64,000 nucleotides of DNA from Ecdyonurus torrentis (lineage: Eukaryota; Arthropoda; Insecta; Ephemeroptera; Heptageniidae), in the NCBI GenBank assembly GCA_949318235.1, contig OX439129.1, positions 21,582,566 to 21,646,565 on the forward strand. Direction: 5' to 3'. Positions 1 through 12,100 of this stretch are shown here, in pieces (the first letter of the stretch is position 1; each line of letters begins with the position of its first letter). The position numbers and the translations under genes were made by a program. Below the pieces are notes generated by a model. It made no database searches. It was not told the DNA's origin and worked only from the letters and a program-made list of their open reading frames with translations.

Positions 1-569
1 ATGGTATGTCCAGCTTTGTCCGATTGGAAATTGAAACCTGGACATTGTCCAGATGGCAGGCATTTCCCCATCAGGTCTGAAAAAGCATGGGTATATTTAA
101 GGGGGGGGGGTGTTGACCCTCTTTACCCATGCTTACTCTGTGCATATAGGCTGGACCCCTCTCCCATTGCAAAATCCTGGCTAAAAGCTACATACTATGT
201 ATGTCATGTATGCGTATACCAAATCCAAATGAAAAAGCTGCCCGTGTACAATATGTATTCTCATAAGCCTAAAAGTAAGGCAGCTTTTTCATTTGGACTC
301 TCGGTGCATATGTAAATACTGAATTATGTATATTGTGAGTGACAGCTGCATTAACACACAAACAGCGCAACGCAGCTCCTCTCTGTGCCTCCTTAACGCA
401 GCTTGAATTTACAAATGTATGTATTATTTCCCAGAGTGTCTGTCATTAAATTGTATTAAGCGATTTAATCATGTGAAAGTTAATCATTTTTTTAAAATTA
501 ATGAATGTATACATAGTAAATATAAACATATTCGAAGACAAAAAAAATATATTAGTTTGTTTATGTTAC
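1..569. other. Left-edge non-coding stretch, probably intronic with repeat remnants
   Basis: This should be intron or flank of the minus-strand gene whose first exon lies at 570-704. Bases 1 to about 300 are less AT-rich than what follows. They contain a G run at about 102-110 and a block near 150-185 that looks like dispersed-repeat sequence, although I cannot name the family. A perfect 19-bp inverted repeat sits at 224-242/279-297. The forward frame open from base 1 to 315 has no recognisable domain. I see no second exon of the leftward gene here. Confidence 0.4.
224..297. repeat. Perfect 19-bp inverted repeat (hairpin, possible MITE remnant)
   Basis: The arm at 224-242 (TCCAAATGAAAAAGCTGCC) is the exact reverse complement of 279-297, with a 36-base spacer. 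It could form a stable stem-loop and may be the core of a small foldback element. No clear target duplication is seen. Confidence 0.6.
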
Positions 570-704
570 CTGGTCTGCATGTTCTCCGCCCTGTTCTTCT
601 ATTCTCTTTAAATCTTGGGCGATCAAGTGTTCATAACTTTTTAATATTTCTTCAGGTGGAGTATCTTCTTGACTAATGTCTCTTTCTTCTCCGTTGCATG
701 CCAT
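570..704 (-). CDS. First coding exon of an unrecognised gene, divergent to midasin
   Basis: On the minus strand an ATG at 704-702 opens a 45-codon frame, beginning MACNGEERDISQ and ending EQGGEHADQ. It runs straight into a consensus donor (CAG|GTAACA; GT at 569-568). An in-frame TAA four codons upstream of the ATG fixes this as the start. The peptide is acidic and hydrophilic, with a helix-like middle (EEILKSYEHLIAQDLKRIEE). It has no signal peptide or membrane segment. The exon is phase 0, and the rest of the gene would lie leftward, outside the window. Its start codon is 513 bp from that of MDN1, so the two probably share a promoter. I do not recognise the family. The coding call rests on composition, the defined start, the good donor and the position opposite MDN1. 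Confidence 0.6.
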
Positions 705-1216
705 AATTACACATTAACACTTATTTACAATAAAAACAAAATTTCCATGACAATTTTTAGCAATTTTTAGGTCACAGCTGCGTCAAAAATGTTTCATACA
801 GTGTTGCCGGTAAATACGTATTTAAAACATTTTTTTTAAATGTAAGCTTAATTTGATTAAAATTCATTTAAAATCAATGAAGAACTCATAAAAAGTATTA
901 ATTGTTTGATAATTTTATATATTATATATTTTTTATTATGCAGAAAAAAGCTGTCAATTTGTTAAAGTTCGCAACTTGGCATCGCTGTAACCAGCTGAAA
1001 ACCACATGTACCAAAATGTGCGCATGTAAACGTGTTTAAAAGTTGCGGTGATTTTAATATATTTCTTTTATATTAATGTACGTACAGTAAGAACATTATT
1101 CTATATACATTTCAATGATCACGTGACGATAACTTAGTGATAGTGTAAGTTATAAATTGAGGGAGACGTCAGTGAAAAATAGAATCTTCACTCGGATAAT
1201 CGTGACCGGCTGTAGG
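705..1216. promoter_or_regulatory. Bidirectional promoter between the leftward gene and MDN1, with a TCACGTGA E-box
   Basis: These 512 bases separate two divergent start codons and must hold both 5' UTRs and promoters. The clearest element is the perfect palindrome TCACGTGA at 1119-1126, about 90 bases upstream of the MDN1 ATG. It contains the CACGTG E-box bound by Myc/Max, USF and MiT/TFE factors. Myc-type control of ribosome-biogenesis genes is well known; its use here is inference. No convincing TATA box is placed on either side. The middle of the interval is very AT-rich. Confidence 0.55.
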
Positions 1217-1859
1217 ATGGGCGACAGACGACTTGTTTTCGCTGGACTTGTAGGAATATTGAGCCATGAATCGCAGCCCACCTGCCTCAAGAACGCTCTC
1301 CAAAGCTTCCAGAATGAAAAGGTCTGTTATTAAGAGTTTTGTTGAAATTTTGATTAATGTAAATTGTTACCTGTATGAAAGGGGTGCATATGTTTATATG
1401 TACTGGAACCATGTGTGTGTATGTATGAATGTATATTATTGTGTATCATATGTGTGCATCTACATAACACATGCATAATGTATGTACTGTATGCACGTTT
1501 TCTTATTATTGATTTATTATTTAATAATCAAGCACTTCTTGTGCTGCATGTTTTTGCTTACAGACATGGAGAGAGCAAACATGTCGCCGATTTCTCTCCA
1601 CCCTGGCAGGGTGTATACTGCACAGAGAAGGTGCTTTTGCCATCAGTACATCATGTCCACAGCTTGTGTTACCCCTACTGGCACTTGCACGGACCTTGCC
1701 AGAGTGGTCAAGCAAAGGTAGCATTGCCCTGGGAATTCTTGTGAAGCTGCACCCAGATGCTCAAAGGTTTGGAAACTTTTAAATTAAAATTATAGACATA
1801 TAAAGACAACCTTTTCACCTGTCTTTTACTAGGCATTTTTAAACCTGTTACGGTACCTT

Positions 1860-1914
<55 letters not shown>

Positions 1915-3171
1915 AAATAATAATAAAAAAAAAAGAAAAAGAAAAAAAAAGCATTAGAGGTGATTGTCATTTTTGCTTGTTCCGGTCGAGCACAGGGTTT
2001 ACGAACAAGGCTATTGTCATATGTGACACATTTAAACAGTTACACATTTTTTTTATCAACTTTCAGATTTGCATTAGAACATCTAAGCTGTCAACAAGCA
2101 CCATTTGAAGTGAGTCCGAATTCTCCGAAGCCTAAACGTAGACGTGGCAATGATATAACATCAACACAGGATTTGTTGCAAGCATCTCTCTCCCTGCTGA
2201 GCACAAATCAATCTCATTTCTCTCGATTGTGGCGGTGGTCACCTCTGATAAATTTATTAAAGTGCTCAGATAATGAAACTAAATGGTAAGTAGATGCTTG
2301 TCTGAACTTATTTAGTTTGTACATTATTTTAATCAATGAATCTGCATAGGCTGGTATGTGAGAGCTTAGCCCTAGCTCTTGGAATGTCAGAGAAATCTCG
2401 ACTTGGTCTTCAAACCAGATTGTTCCCAGATAAAACCAGACGACAACTACTTCTAAGAGAAAGTAAATTACCAGCTATTGAACAAGCATCAATTTCTAAT
2501 GTTTCACTCCTTAATAAAGGTGAGGAAAACATAGAAATACTTCAAAATACTTTAATTTTAAAGAACTTTTGACTATTGCATGTAAAAATATGGATATAGC
2601 ATAAACCAAAATGAGGTTTTCATTGATATATAATTTATAAAACACATATAAGAGTGCATTCACATATTCATTTATTTGTTGTAACTTTACACAGTATTTC
2701 TGCAGAAAATCACTTTCACATTTTAGAAGTATTGTTAAGTTTGTCCAGCAGATTTTTTTTCTGTGGAAAATTCAACCTGTTAGACTTTTCCATAACTTTG
2801 CTAGGGAACAACATGTTATTCCATAAAACACACTCACAGAACGTTGTCAGACTTTCTGTAATAGTTAATTTGGATTATGAAAAAGTCAACAAATTTTGGG
2901 TTGCATTTGCTGTGCAAAAGTACAACAACAACATAAAAGTGAATGCAGGCCTTTTTATTATTTTAGAATTAAAATCAACAATTTTAAAAACCTTGTAAAC
3001 TATTTTAAATATTAATAATAATAATAAATAATAATAATAATAAAAAAAGCAACAACATTTATTCTTGATGTTCTAGAATGGTGTGATGGCATACAAGATA
3101 TTTGCTCCTTGTGTCCTGATGTTACTTGTGTGGCTGGTGTTGTTTTACCTGCCTTGAATACCTCAGCAAAG
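1217..3171 (+). CDS. MDN1: MDN1 exons 1-5: N-terminal pre-AAA domain (residues 1-264)
   Basis: This helical N-terminal region precedes the ring; in Rea1 it packs on the AAA+ ring and helps docking to the pre-ribosome. Residue 1 is at 1217 (MGDRRLVFAGLV). A conserved-looking cluster in exon 3 reads SLLSTNQSHFSRLWRWSPL, matching the family pattern of a leucine-rich helix followed by LWxWS. Exon 5 carries VAGVVLPAL, which also matches midasins. A short basic stretch (KPKRRR) in exon 3 could be a nuclear localisation signal. Intron 2 (1767-2066) contains an uninterrupted run of 51 A at 1862-1912. Exon 1 (35 codons) is the least similar part, so its start is slightly less certain than the rest. 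Confidence 0.88.
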
Positions 3172-6100
3172 GTAAGAGTAGTGCTGCCTATGCCAAATAT
3201 TTTCCCTTACTCAAAATGATCAATTTTACAGGCAGAGGAACTGGTGATGGTAGCATCCACTCGTAGCAACTTACACAGTCTTGCCGTGGCAGTTGCTGCA
3301 GGGAAACCAGTTTTACTTCAGGGACCTGTGGGCTGTGGTAAAACTGCACTGGTGGAGCATCTTGCAGCACTTACAGGTATTAAACTAACCAGTGTGCCTT
3401 GTATTTTAATTTTTTTCCACCTGTTCTCCCCTTTCCTCACCCTTAAAATAATTTTACATAAAAAATTATAGAGATAACATTTCCTACCTAAAATAAAATT
3501 AAAACCAGGGTATTTACATTGAATTGTGTTGCACAGGTCGCTGTGGTCCACCAGGCTTACTGAAGGTACAACTGGGAGATGAAACAGACAGTAAAATGTT
3601 ACTTGGAGCATACAGATGCTCAGACATTCCAGGTGAATTTGTTTGGCAACCAGGAGTCCTTACTCAGGTAATACTAATAAAATAAATGAAAATTTAGATT
3701 GATATATTTGAAAGAAAAGGATAGAGAAAATTTGCAAGGGCCTTACCAGCTTGCAATATAATTCTACATTATTATTATTTTTTTTACAGGCTGTACAGCA
3801 GGGCTCTTGGCTGCTACTAGAAGACATTGACTGTGCGGGCATGGATGTTGTGTCTGTACTCGCCTCCCTGATAGAAACTCACACTCTCTCAGTCCCTGGG
3901 TACAGAGATTGTGTACAAGCAGCAACTTCCTTCCAGTTGTTTGCAACTCAGAGGTCAGTATCTCAAATTGTGAGACTCTTTGCAATTATTTGATATTTGT
4001 ATTTGGTTTTAGGTTGACTCAAGGTTCTGCAGGTCTGCAACGAGCTCATACATCACCCTCTGCAGTGTTAGATAAACTGTTGTTGCAGCTCAGTGTGGAG
4101 CCACTGGCTAGACATGAACTGCAAGCTGTTATAGAGAAAAAGGTACTGTATTTGTCGATTGTACAGTTCATTTTCAGTTGCATTAAAAATTAATTTTTTA
4201 TGTAGGAAAATGTTCTTGAGTTTATTTTCCAATAATGGATTTTATAAATATGATTCTTGGGTAAGTTATCACAAGCTATGGATTCCTTTGGGATTTTAAT
4301 TATTTGATCAATATACAATTTTCTTTTTAAGATATAATATTGATCAAATGCTAAGGCCAAGATATTAAATTTATCAATTGATTACTCGTACTTTACTTTA
4401 GGCTTTAACTACGTTGTTGTTTGATTTCAGTTCCCAGTGCTGACACCAGTATCATCACGTCTTTTAGATGTGTTCCTAATGTTCTCTCAAGGTAGTCATA
4501 CTGCTGCTCTGGAGGCTCAGCCTAGCAGTGGACCAGTAACAGGCATGGACGATAGTCCTCTGGCTCAAGCTCCCAGTCTTGCAGGGAGACTTATTTCTAC
4601 CAGGTAACCAAGCAATACTGTGGTACAGTAAATGTGAAACTAAACTAATGTATGTTACGTAACAGGGATCTGCTCAAGTGGTGTGAAAGAGCAGCTGAGG
4701 GCTTTGAAGAGACATCACCTGATTGTGCTCTAAGGGTGTTCCAAGAAGCCATGGATCTCTTCTGCTGTAGTGCTCCTTTGCCAGGTATGCCCATTGATCT
4801 TGTTAATATAATGCTGTTTGCACTTTACATTTACTCAAGTTGTATGTAATATTATGCTCTCTCCCCCCAACAAAATATCAATGTTAATTTCTAACTTTTA
4901 AACTAAATTGAAATACTGTATTTAAAAGTCATTTTCTAATAATATTGTGTTAACAAATAAATAGATGAGAATTTTTTAATGTACAAAAGTTGAATAGTTA
5001 CTGGATTGTGAAATATATATTATTTTATTCGATTAGAGGAACGTCTGAGATTGGCTAAAGCAGTCGCTGGTCGGCTGGGCATTGTGAGTACCAAAGCTGC
5101 ATTCTTCTGTGAGGAACACAAGCCTGCTGTTCGCATCACCCCGTCTAGTGTAACTGCAGGTCGTGCAACTGTGCCTCGCTTGCAAGCAGGAGCAGCAACT
5201 GTCGAGTAAGTCAGCAACTAATCATTACTAAAGATGCACAAAACTTCCATTTTAAATAACTCATGATGACTGTTGATTTTATTTGTGTAGAAGTGGCAGT
5301 ATGGTATTTTCTCTGACAAGAGCCGCCAGCTGCTTGCTGGAACGAGTAGCCAGCTGTGTAGCTCGTTCTGAGCCTGTACTTCTGGTGGGAGAGACCGGAG
5401 CTGGCAAGACTGCAACAGTACAGCTGTTAGCTCGAAGGGCAGGCAGGCAGCTCAGAGTCATCAACATGAACCAACATAGTGACAGTGCAGATCTGCTGGG
5501 AGGGTGAGTCAAAAAGCCATTTGAAAGTTATGGAGATCCCAAGTTTTAACTTGGTGTAAATGTAAAATAATAATAATAAAAAACTCCTTCCAACTGAACC
5601 ACCTGAAGGAAGTTGCTGTTTGTATATTCACAGTATCTGTACTCAAGGACTAATGTTTCTATATCGATCTTCTCGCGTCAAAATGAAGCTTTTAAACTTA
5701 AAGGCGTAGAACACCTTGAACAAAAAACTTGCCTAATATCCTAACATACCCAAATATCAACATTATTTTGGCCGGACTCATTGATTTCTAATTTATTTTC
5801 CATTTACAAAATATCAGTTGCGGGTTTACTACGTCACAGCTCGCCTGGTCCACGCGCGCGGAAACAGGCGAGCTGTGACGTAGTAAACCCGCAACTGACA
5901 TTTTGTAAATGGAAAATAAATTAGAAATCAATGACTGCGGCCAAAATAATGTTGATATTTGGGTATTTTAGGATATTAGGCAAGTTTTTTGTTCAAGGTG
6001 TTCTACGTCTTTAACAAATTTCCAAAGAATTGCCAATCTACGCTTCACGAAGTTGCGGCTACCTGGAGCTTCTCTATAAAAAGCAGGCGTGTGATGCTCC

Positions 6101-9100
6101 AGGTAGCTACAAATTTGTAAAGTGTAGATCGTTCATGCTTTGGAAATTTGTAAAGTGTATATAGAAGCTTCATTTTGACGCAAGAAGATTGCTGTATATA
6201 TTTGTCATAGTCTTTTCTTTTTTAAATTTTATACAGTAACTGTTACATTGCTTAGGATGCTTATTGATATTATTATTATTGCTTGTTATTTTGGATCATT
6301 ATTATTATTTTTTTTGTTCTCGAGCACCATAAAATAGTTTACAGGCATCACTATTGCATTTTACAATTAAGTAGGCCTATGATTGTTTGTTCTTTAATGC
6401 AATTAAGACAGAAGATTTATATAAATGCAGCTAATAAGTGTGAATTTTCTTAGATTCAAACCTGTGGACTTAAAGTTAGTCATTGGTCCAGTAAAAGAAG
6501 AATTTGAAAGACTTTTTGGAACCACATTCAACCTTGCAGAAAATGCTAAATTCATCAACCACATTGCGGTAAGTCATACAACTTTAATATCACATTTGAG
6601 AGTTCTGAATAAATAAATTGACTTATTTTACCACAGAACTGCTTTTCATCTCGTCGCTGGGAAGCTCTAATGGGATTAATGCAGCACTCGCTTAAGGCTG
6701 CACTCAAAAAGTCCAATGTGCCTGAGGATGTTACACAGCAGTGGCAGAAGTTAGCTGATCGTATGGAACGTCTGGAAACTCAGCTTAGAGCTGGACATTC
6801 ATCACTGGCTTTTAGTTTCATTGAGGGAGCGCTGGTAAGTTTTTTTATTATTTTTTTTTAAGAAGCTTTTTGTTTTGTATTCAGGAATATAAAACTTGTT
6901 TACATGAAATTATTACAGAAATTTTAAGACAATGATTATAATTTATTGGGTCAATGTAAAACTAAGGAGCCTATTTTCTACTAATTGTATAATCAACTAA
7001 CATGCCACTTTGTGTTACAGGTCAAAGCTGTGGCTTCAGGAGAATGGGTTTTACTTGATGAGATAAACCTTGCCTCTGCAGAGACATTACAGTGTTTGTC
7101 AGGTCTCTTGGAAGGCAGCACTGGTTCACTGCATTTACTGGAGAGAGGAGATGAGAAACCCATCAGGAGAAACTCTGAATTCAGATTGTTTGCTTGTATG
7201 AACCCAGCAACTGATGTTGGCAAGAAAGATCTGCCTCCTGGGCTAAGAAACAGGTACTATTATAGAGATATCCAAGTGGTTATTGTGTGGATGCATTTTT
7301 ACAAAAATTCGCTCGCTCTCTCTCCCCCTTTTTTTTTCTTTTTCTTCTTTATTTCTTTATTGTGACTGAGTGTTTAGTGTAAAGTAATTTAATTTGAAAT
7401 ATCATTCCCTCCTCCCCAATCAAACAGGCTATGCTCGCACCTAATATATTTTACCATATAAAGTAAGCACACATTTTTCCTATAAAATTACCTTGGAAAT
7501 TTTAGGGTGAGGATTTTGATGTGGTAAAATTTACATACAGTTATAAATATGTTATTGTTGAGATACTTCCAGGAGATGATAACATCTTCAATATTTTTTG
7601 TTTGTTCCAGATTCACCGAGCTTTATGTAGAAGAGTTGACTGAGAAATCAGACCTGATCCAACTAGCTGGCTGCTACCTGAGTGGCTTGGGAGTATCTGC
7701 TGCTAAACTGGAGAGTCTTGTCAAGCTATACCTTCAGCTCAGACAGCAAACCAACAAGAATCTCTCTTCAGGAACTGGCCAAAAGCCACACTACAGGTAA
7801 AAATTAATAATACAAAATTAAATAAAAATTAAATACTAAAAATAAATCAGGTAAATACAAACCAGGTAAATTAATACTTAAAATGTGTGTTCTGATATTG
7901 TTTTTTAAGTTTTGTCTTCCCTATTGATTGTGTTAATTCAACTAGATCTGTTCTAATATGGTTTTATGAACTAATATTTTTATTTGGTGTTAGCTTACGC
8001 ACCTTGTGTCGAGCTCTCGCAATTGCAGCCAACAACCCTTGTAGAAGTGTATCTCGCTCTCTGCTGGAGGCATTCAGTCTCAGCTTTCTTACCCAACTGG
8101 ACAGAACATCACAAGAAGCTGTTGAGCAACTTATAATCAAGTAAGTTTGCAGATTAATATTAACTGTGAAAAAATTGAACTAATTCAAAATGTATGTTTA
8201 CAGGGCTGTTTGTGGTAAAGAAGCTCGCAGTGTTGTGAATCAGCCACTTCCAAAACCTGCTGATAACAAGTACGTTAACATTGAAGGATTTTGGGTGCAG
8301 AAAGGTACTGAAGAAGTAGTTATTCCTGAAAATGTAAGTATATGTCTTCTCTGTAACGTTAATATTTCAGCACAATCACAGCCTCAGTGGTAAAATTATT
8401 ATTGTTTCACTGCATGAACACCTATTTTAATATTGAATTATATTGTTAATCCAAGTACGGTATATAAAAATAATGCTACACACAAAATACAACAAATCTA
8501 CAATAACTATTTAACTTTCATATGCAGTACATCCTTACTAAAAGCGTACGCCATCATTTGAAAGACCTTGCTCGGGCAGTCTCTCTTGGTCGTGCACCTG
8601 TGTTGTTACAAGGAGAAACTTCAGTGGGCAAAACCAGTCTTGTGACTTACTTGGCCCATGTATCTGGCCACCGATGCTTGAGAATAAACAACCATGAGCA
8701 CACAGACTTACAGGAGTACCTCGGACAGTACAGTGCTGGTACTGATGGACAACTCGCTTTCAAAGAGGGTAAGAATATGCTTATTTTTGCATTAGACTAC
8801 CAAAATTAACTGTGATGAGCCTGTAAAGTGAATTTTGTTGTTAATAAAACAAATTTGATGTATTAGGTGCATTGGTGGAGGCGATGAGGCGTGGGCATTG
8901 GGTGATCTTAGATGAACTCAACTTAGCACCCTCAGATGTTCTTGAAGCATTGAACCGTGTGCTGGATGATAACAGAGAGCTATTTATTCCTGAGACACAG
9001 ACACTCGTGCGTGCACATCCAAGGTTCATGCTTTTTGCCACTCAGAACCCTCCAGGATTGTATGGAGGTCGTAAGGTAACTATCTAGTGTAATTTCACAT

Positions 9101-12100
9101 TGCTGTGATTGACATTCACTTGGGACTTTGATTTTGTGTAGATGCTATCACGAGCTTTCCGCAATCGATTTGTGGAGCTTCATTTTGGAGAGATTCCATC
9201 CTCAGAACTGGAGACCATCTTGCATCAAAGATGTGCCCTGCCTGCAACATATGCCAAGAAAATGGTTGCTGTAATGAATGAGCTTCAGGTTAGAATGTTA
9301 CTTGTCTATCATTGACCTTGTTATTAACATTTTGCTTATTAATGTGTAGATGAGGCGACGAGGTAGTGCTGCGTTTGCTGGCAAGCAAGGGTTTATGACA
9401 CTCCGTGATTTATTCCGTTGGGGAGAGCGATACCGCTTGGCCAGTGCTGAAAATGACAACAAACACAACTGGGAGCAGCATCTTGCCGATGAAGGTAAAT
9501 TAAAATAATAACATTAAAAATTTTTAACTACAGTATGTATTTTGCTTTTGTTGATTGAAAAAACAAACAAAATATTGTGCATATCGAGGGTGCTCCGCTA
9601 TAATGTCCTAAGTCCATTTGACCTTGAAAAATATTTTTTGCTGCAAATGACCTGAAATGGATAAATCCAAAATTTGGGGTTGATCCGACGATTTTTTATT
9701 TCCAAGGTCAAGTGGACTTAGGACATTATAGCGGATTACCCTCGATATGTAATGTATACAATTCAAAACATTAAACTTCTCTTGTATAATTTTTTTCATT
9801 TATAAATATTTGTGTATGCAAAGCAATTTTTTATAAAGATTTCAAAATAATTGTATGTTAACCATAATAGCAATTGAGAATTTTTATTCATGTTATTACA
9901 AAGAAATAATTGTAGATAGAAATATTAATAATGATGGTATACCTATAAAAAACAACTTTGACCTCTGCATGTTTGATACTGCTGAATTAAAGCTATAATT
10001 TCAAATACCTTTCCTCATAAGGTGTAAAGTTAGATTATTATTCAATATTTTGTATAGGCTACCTGGTGCTTGCTGGTCGTGTTCGTCGCGAGGAAGAGGC
10101 CTTAGTAATTCAGGAAACCCTTGAGAAACATCTCAAGTGCCAGATCAAACCCACAGAGCGACTCTTTTCTTGTAAGTTACTTGCATTTTAGTGAATTGTA
10201 TCAACTATGCCTTACTTATTTAAATTCTACAGTAAATCCAAATACATCAGACGCCACTCGAAGTATTTTAGAGGATACCATGTCTTCCAAAGTTCCTGGA
10301 TTTGAACATATTGTATGGACTTACAATATGCGCCGTTTGGCTGTGCTTGTTGGTTAGTAGGAAGAAGAATATAAATAACCAAATATATAGGCCTAAATAA
10401 AATCAGGAAAAAATAAACTTTCATTTTAACAAATATTTTTGACAATAATGTTTTTTGTTTAGGAAAAGCAGTGCAGTTCTTGGAGCCTGCTCTGCTGATT
10501 GGAGAGACAGGATGTGGTAAAACATCAGTGTGTCAATTATTGGCTCTGCTTAGAGGTCGTTCTCTGCTCTCTGTCAACTGTCACATGCATACAGAGGCTG
10601 CAGACTTCTTAGGTAGTCTCAGGCCTGTCAGAGATCGCCAGGTAAATCACTATTGTGCCAGTCATTATTACTTTATAAAATTGTATAGTAATAACAACTC
10701 TTGCTTCTATTTTATCTTTGTTGCTCTCTGAAACAATACTGTTACTGTACATTATTATTTTTCTAGGATGAGGAGCGTTTATTTGAATGGATGGATGGTC
10801 CTCTAGTGCAAGCTATGACACAAGGAGACTGGTTCCTTGCAGATGAAATCTCATTGGCTGATGACAGTGTACTGGAGAGACTTAATTCATTGTTAGGTAC
10901 AGTAGTTTATCATGAAATTATGCTAATTTCTATTACATGTTAGCTTTTTTGGTTTAGTTTATAGCGTAATTAATATTTGAAATGTACTTATCTAATTTTT
11001 TTTTCTCTCAGAACCTGAACGAAGCTTACTATTGGCAGAGAAAGGGGGAGAATGTAGCGTTACTGCACAACCTGGCTTCCAGTTTGTAGCTACCATGAAT
11101 CCTGGTGGTGACTTTGGAAAGAAAGAGGTAACAATTTGTCTTAACAATTTTTGTTCCCAAAGTGTTAACTATATCGTGATATTTGTAGCTGTCCCCTGCT
11201 CTACGTAATCGACTCACTGAAGTATGGTGTGAGGGTTGTGAAGATAGAGAGGATCGCATTGCTGTGGTCGAGCGCTCTCTAAGACCTGGCTTAGCACTAG
11301 GCAACCAGCAAGATGGCACCTCGGGAGTTGGACGTTGTGCTGCTGACTTTGTAGAGTGGTTGAGAAACACAGATCTTGGAGCAAGGTAATAAATAATAAA
11401 AAAATGCAAGTAACATTTTGTAAAGTTGTTGTTATATTTATATTTTTTAAGTATTATTATTGCTAATGATATGAGTTTTTTCATGCAATTTTTTCCCATG
11501 TCATGTCATATAAAAACATGTGAAAATTCCATAAAAATGTGTAGCTTTCATTTTTCCGTATGTTTTAGATTGACTGTAAGTGTACGAGACCTGCTAACTT
11601 GGGTCCACTTCATCAATGCAGTGACACATGATGATAGCTTAGATCTGGGATCAGCTTACTTACATGGAGCATGCCTTACCTTCCTTGACAGTCTTGGCTC
11701 AGGACCTACAAGTGGTGCAAGGTAAAAAATCAACAATCTTATGTTTGATACACAATACTTACTGTCTTTTTTTTTTTTTTTTTTTTTTTTTGTTATAGTG
11801 GTACAGCAGTAGCTACAGCAAGACAAAGTGCGATGGAATTTCTAGAGAAGCAAGTTAAAAAGCAGACTGGAACCTCTCCGCTATTTAATCCTCTCGTTGA
11901 TGTTAAATCTAAATTACTAGCAACAGAAACTACTTTTGGAATGCGACCATTCTTCATAGAAAAAGGTAGAATGAACATAATTATGTGTACAGTATTTAAC
12001 TGTAACATGCAATAAAATAAAAGTGAATTTGTTTAATGTATATTATATACTGTATGAAATACTTAAGTGTGTTAGTGGTATTATTCAATTCTAATACAAG

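Noticed and set aside
1266..1478. 70-codon plus-strand frame overlapping MDN1 exon 1
   Set aside because: It is a shifted frame reading through the exon 1 donor into the intron. The ATG at 1217 gives the frame that splices correctly to exon 2.
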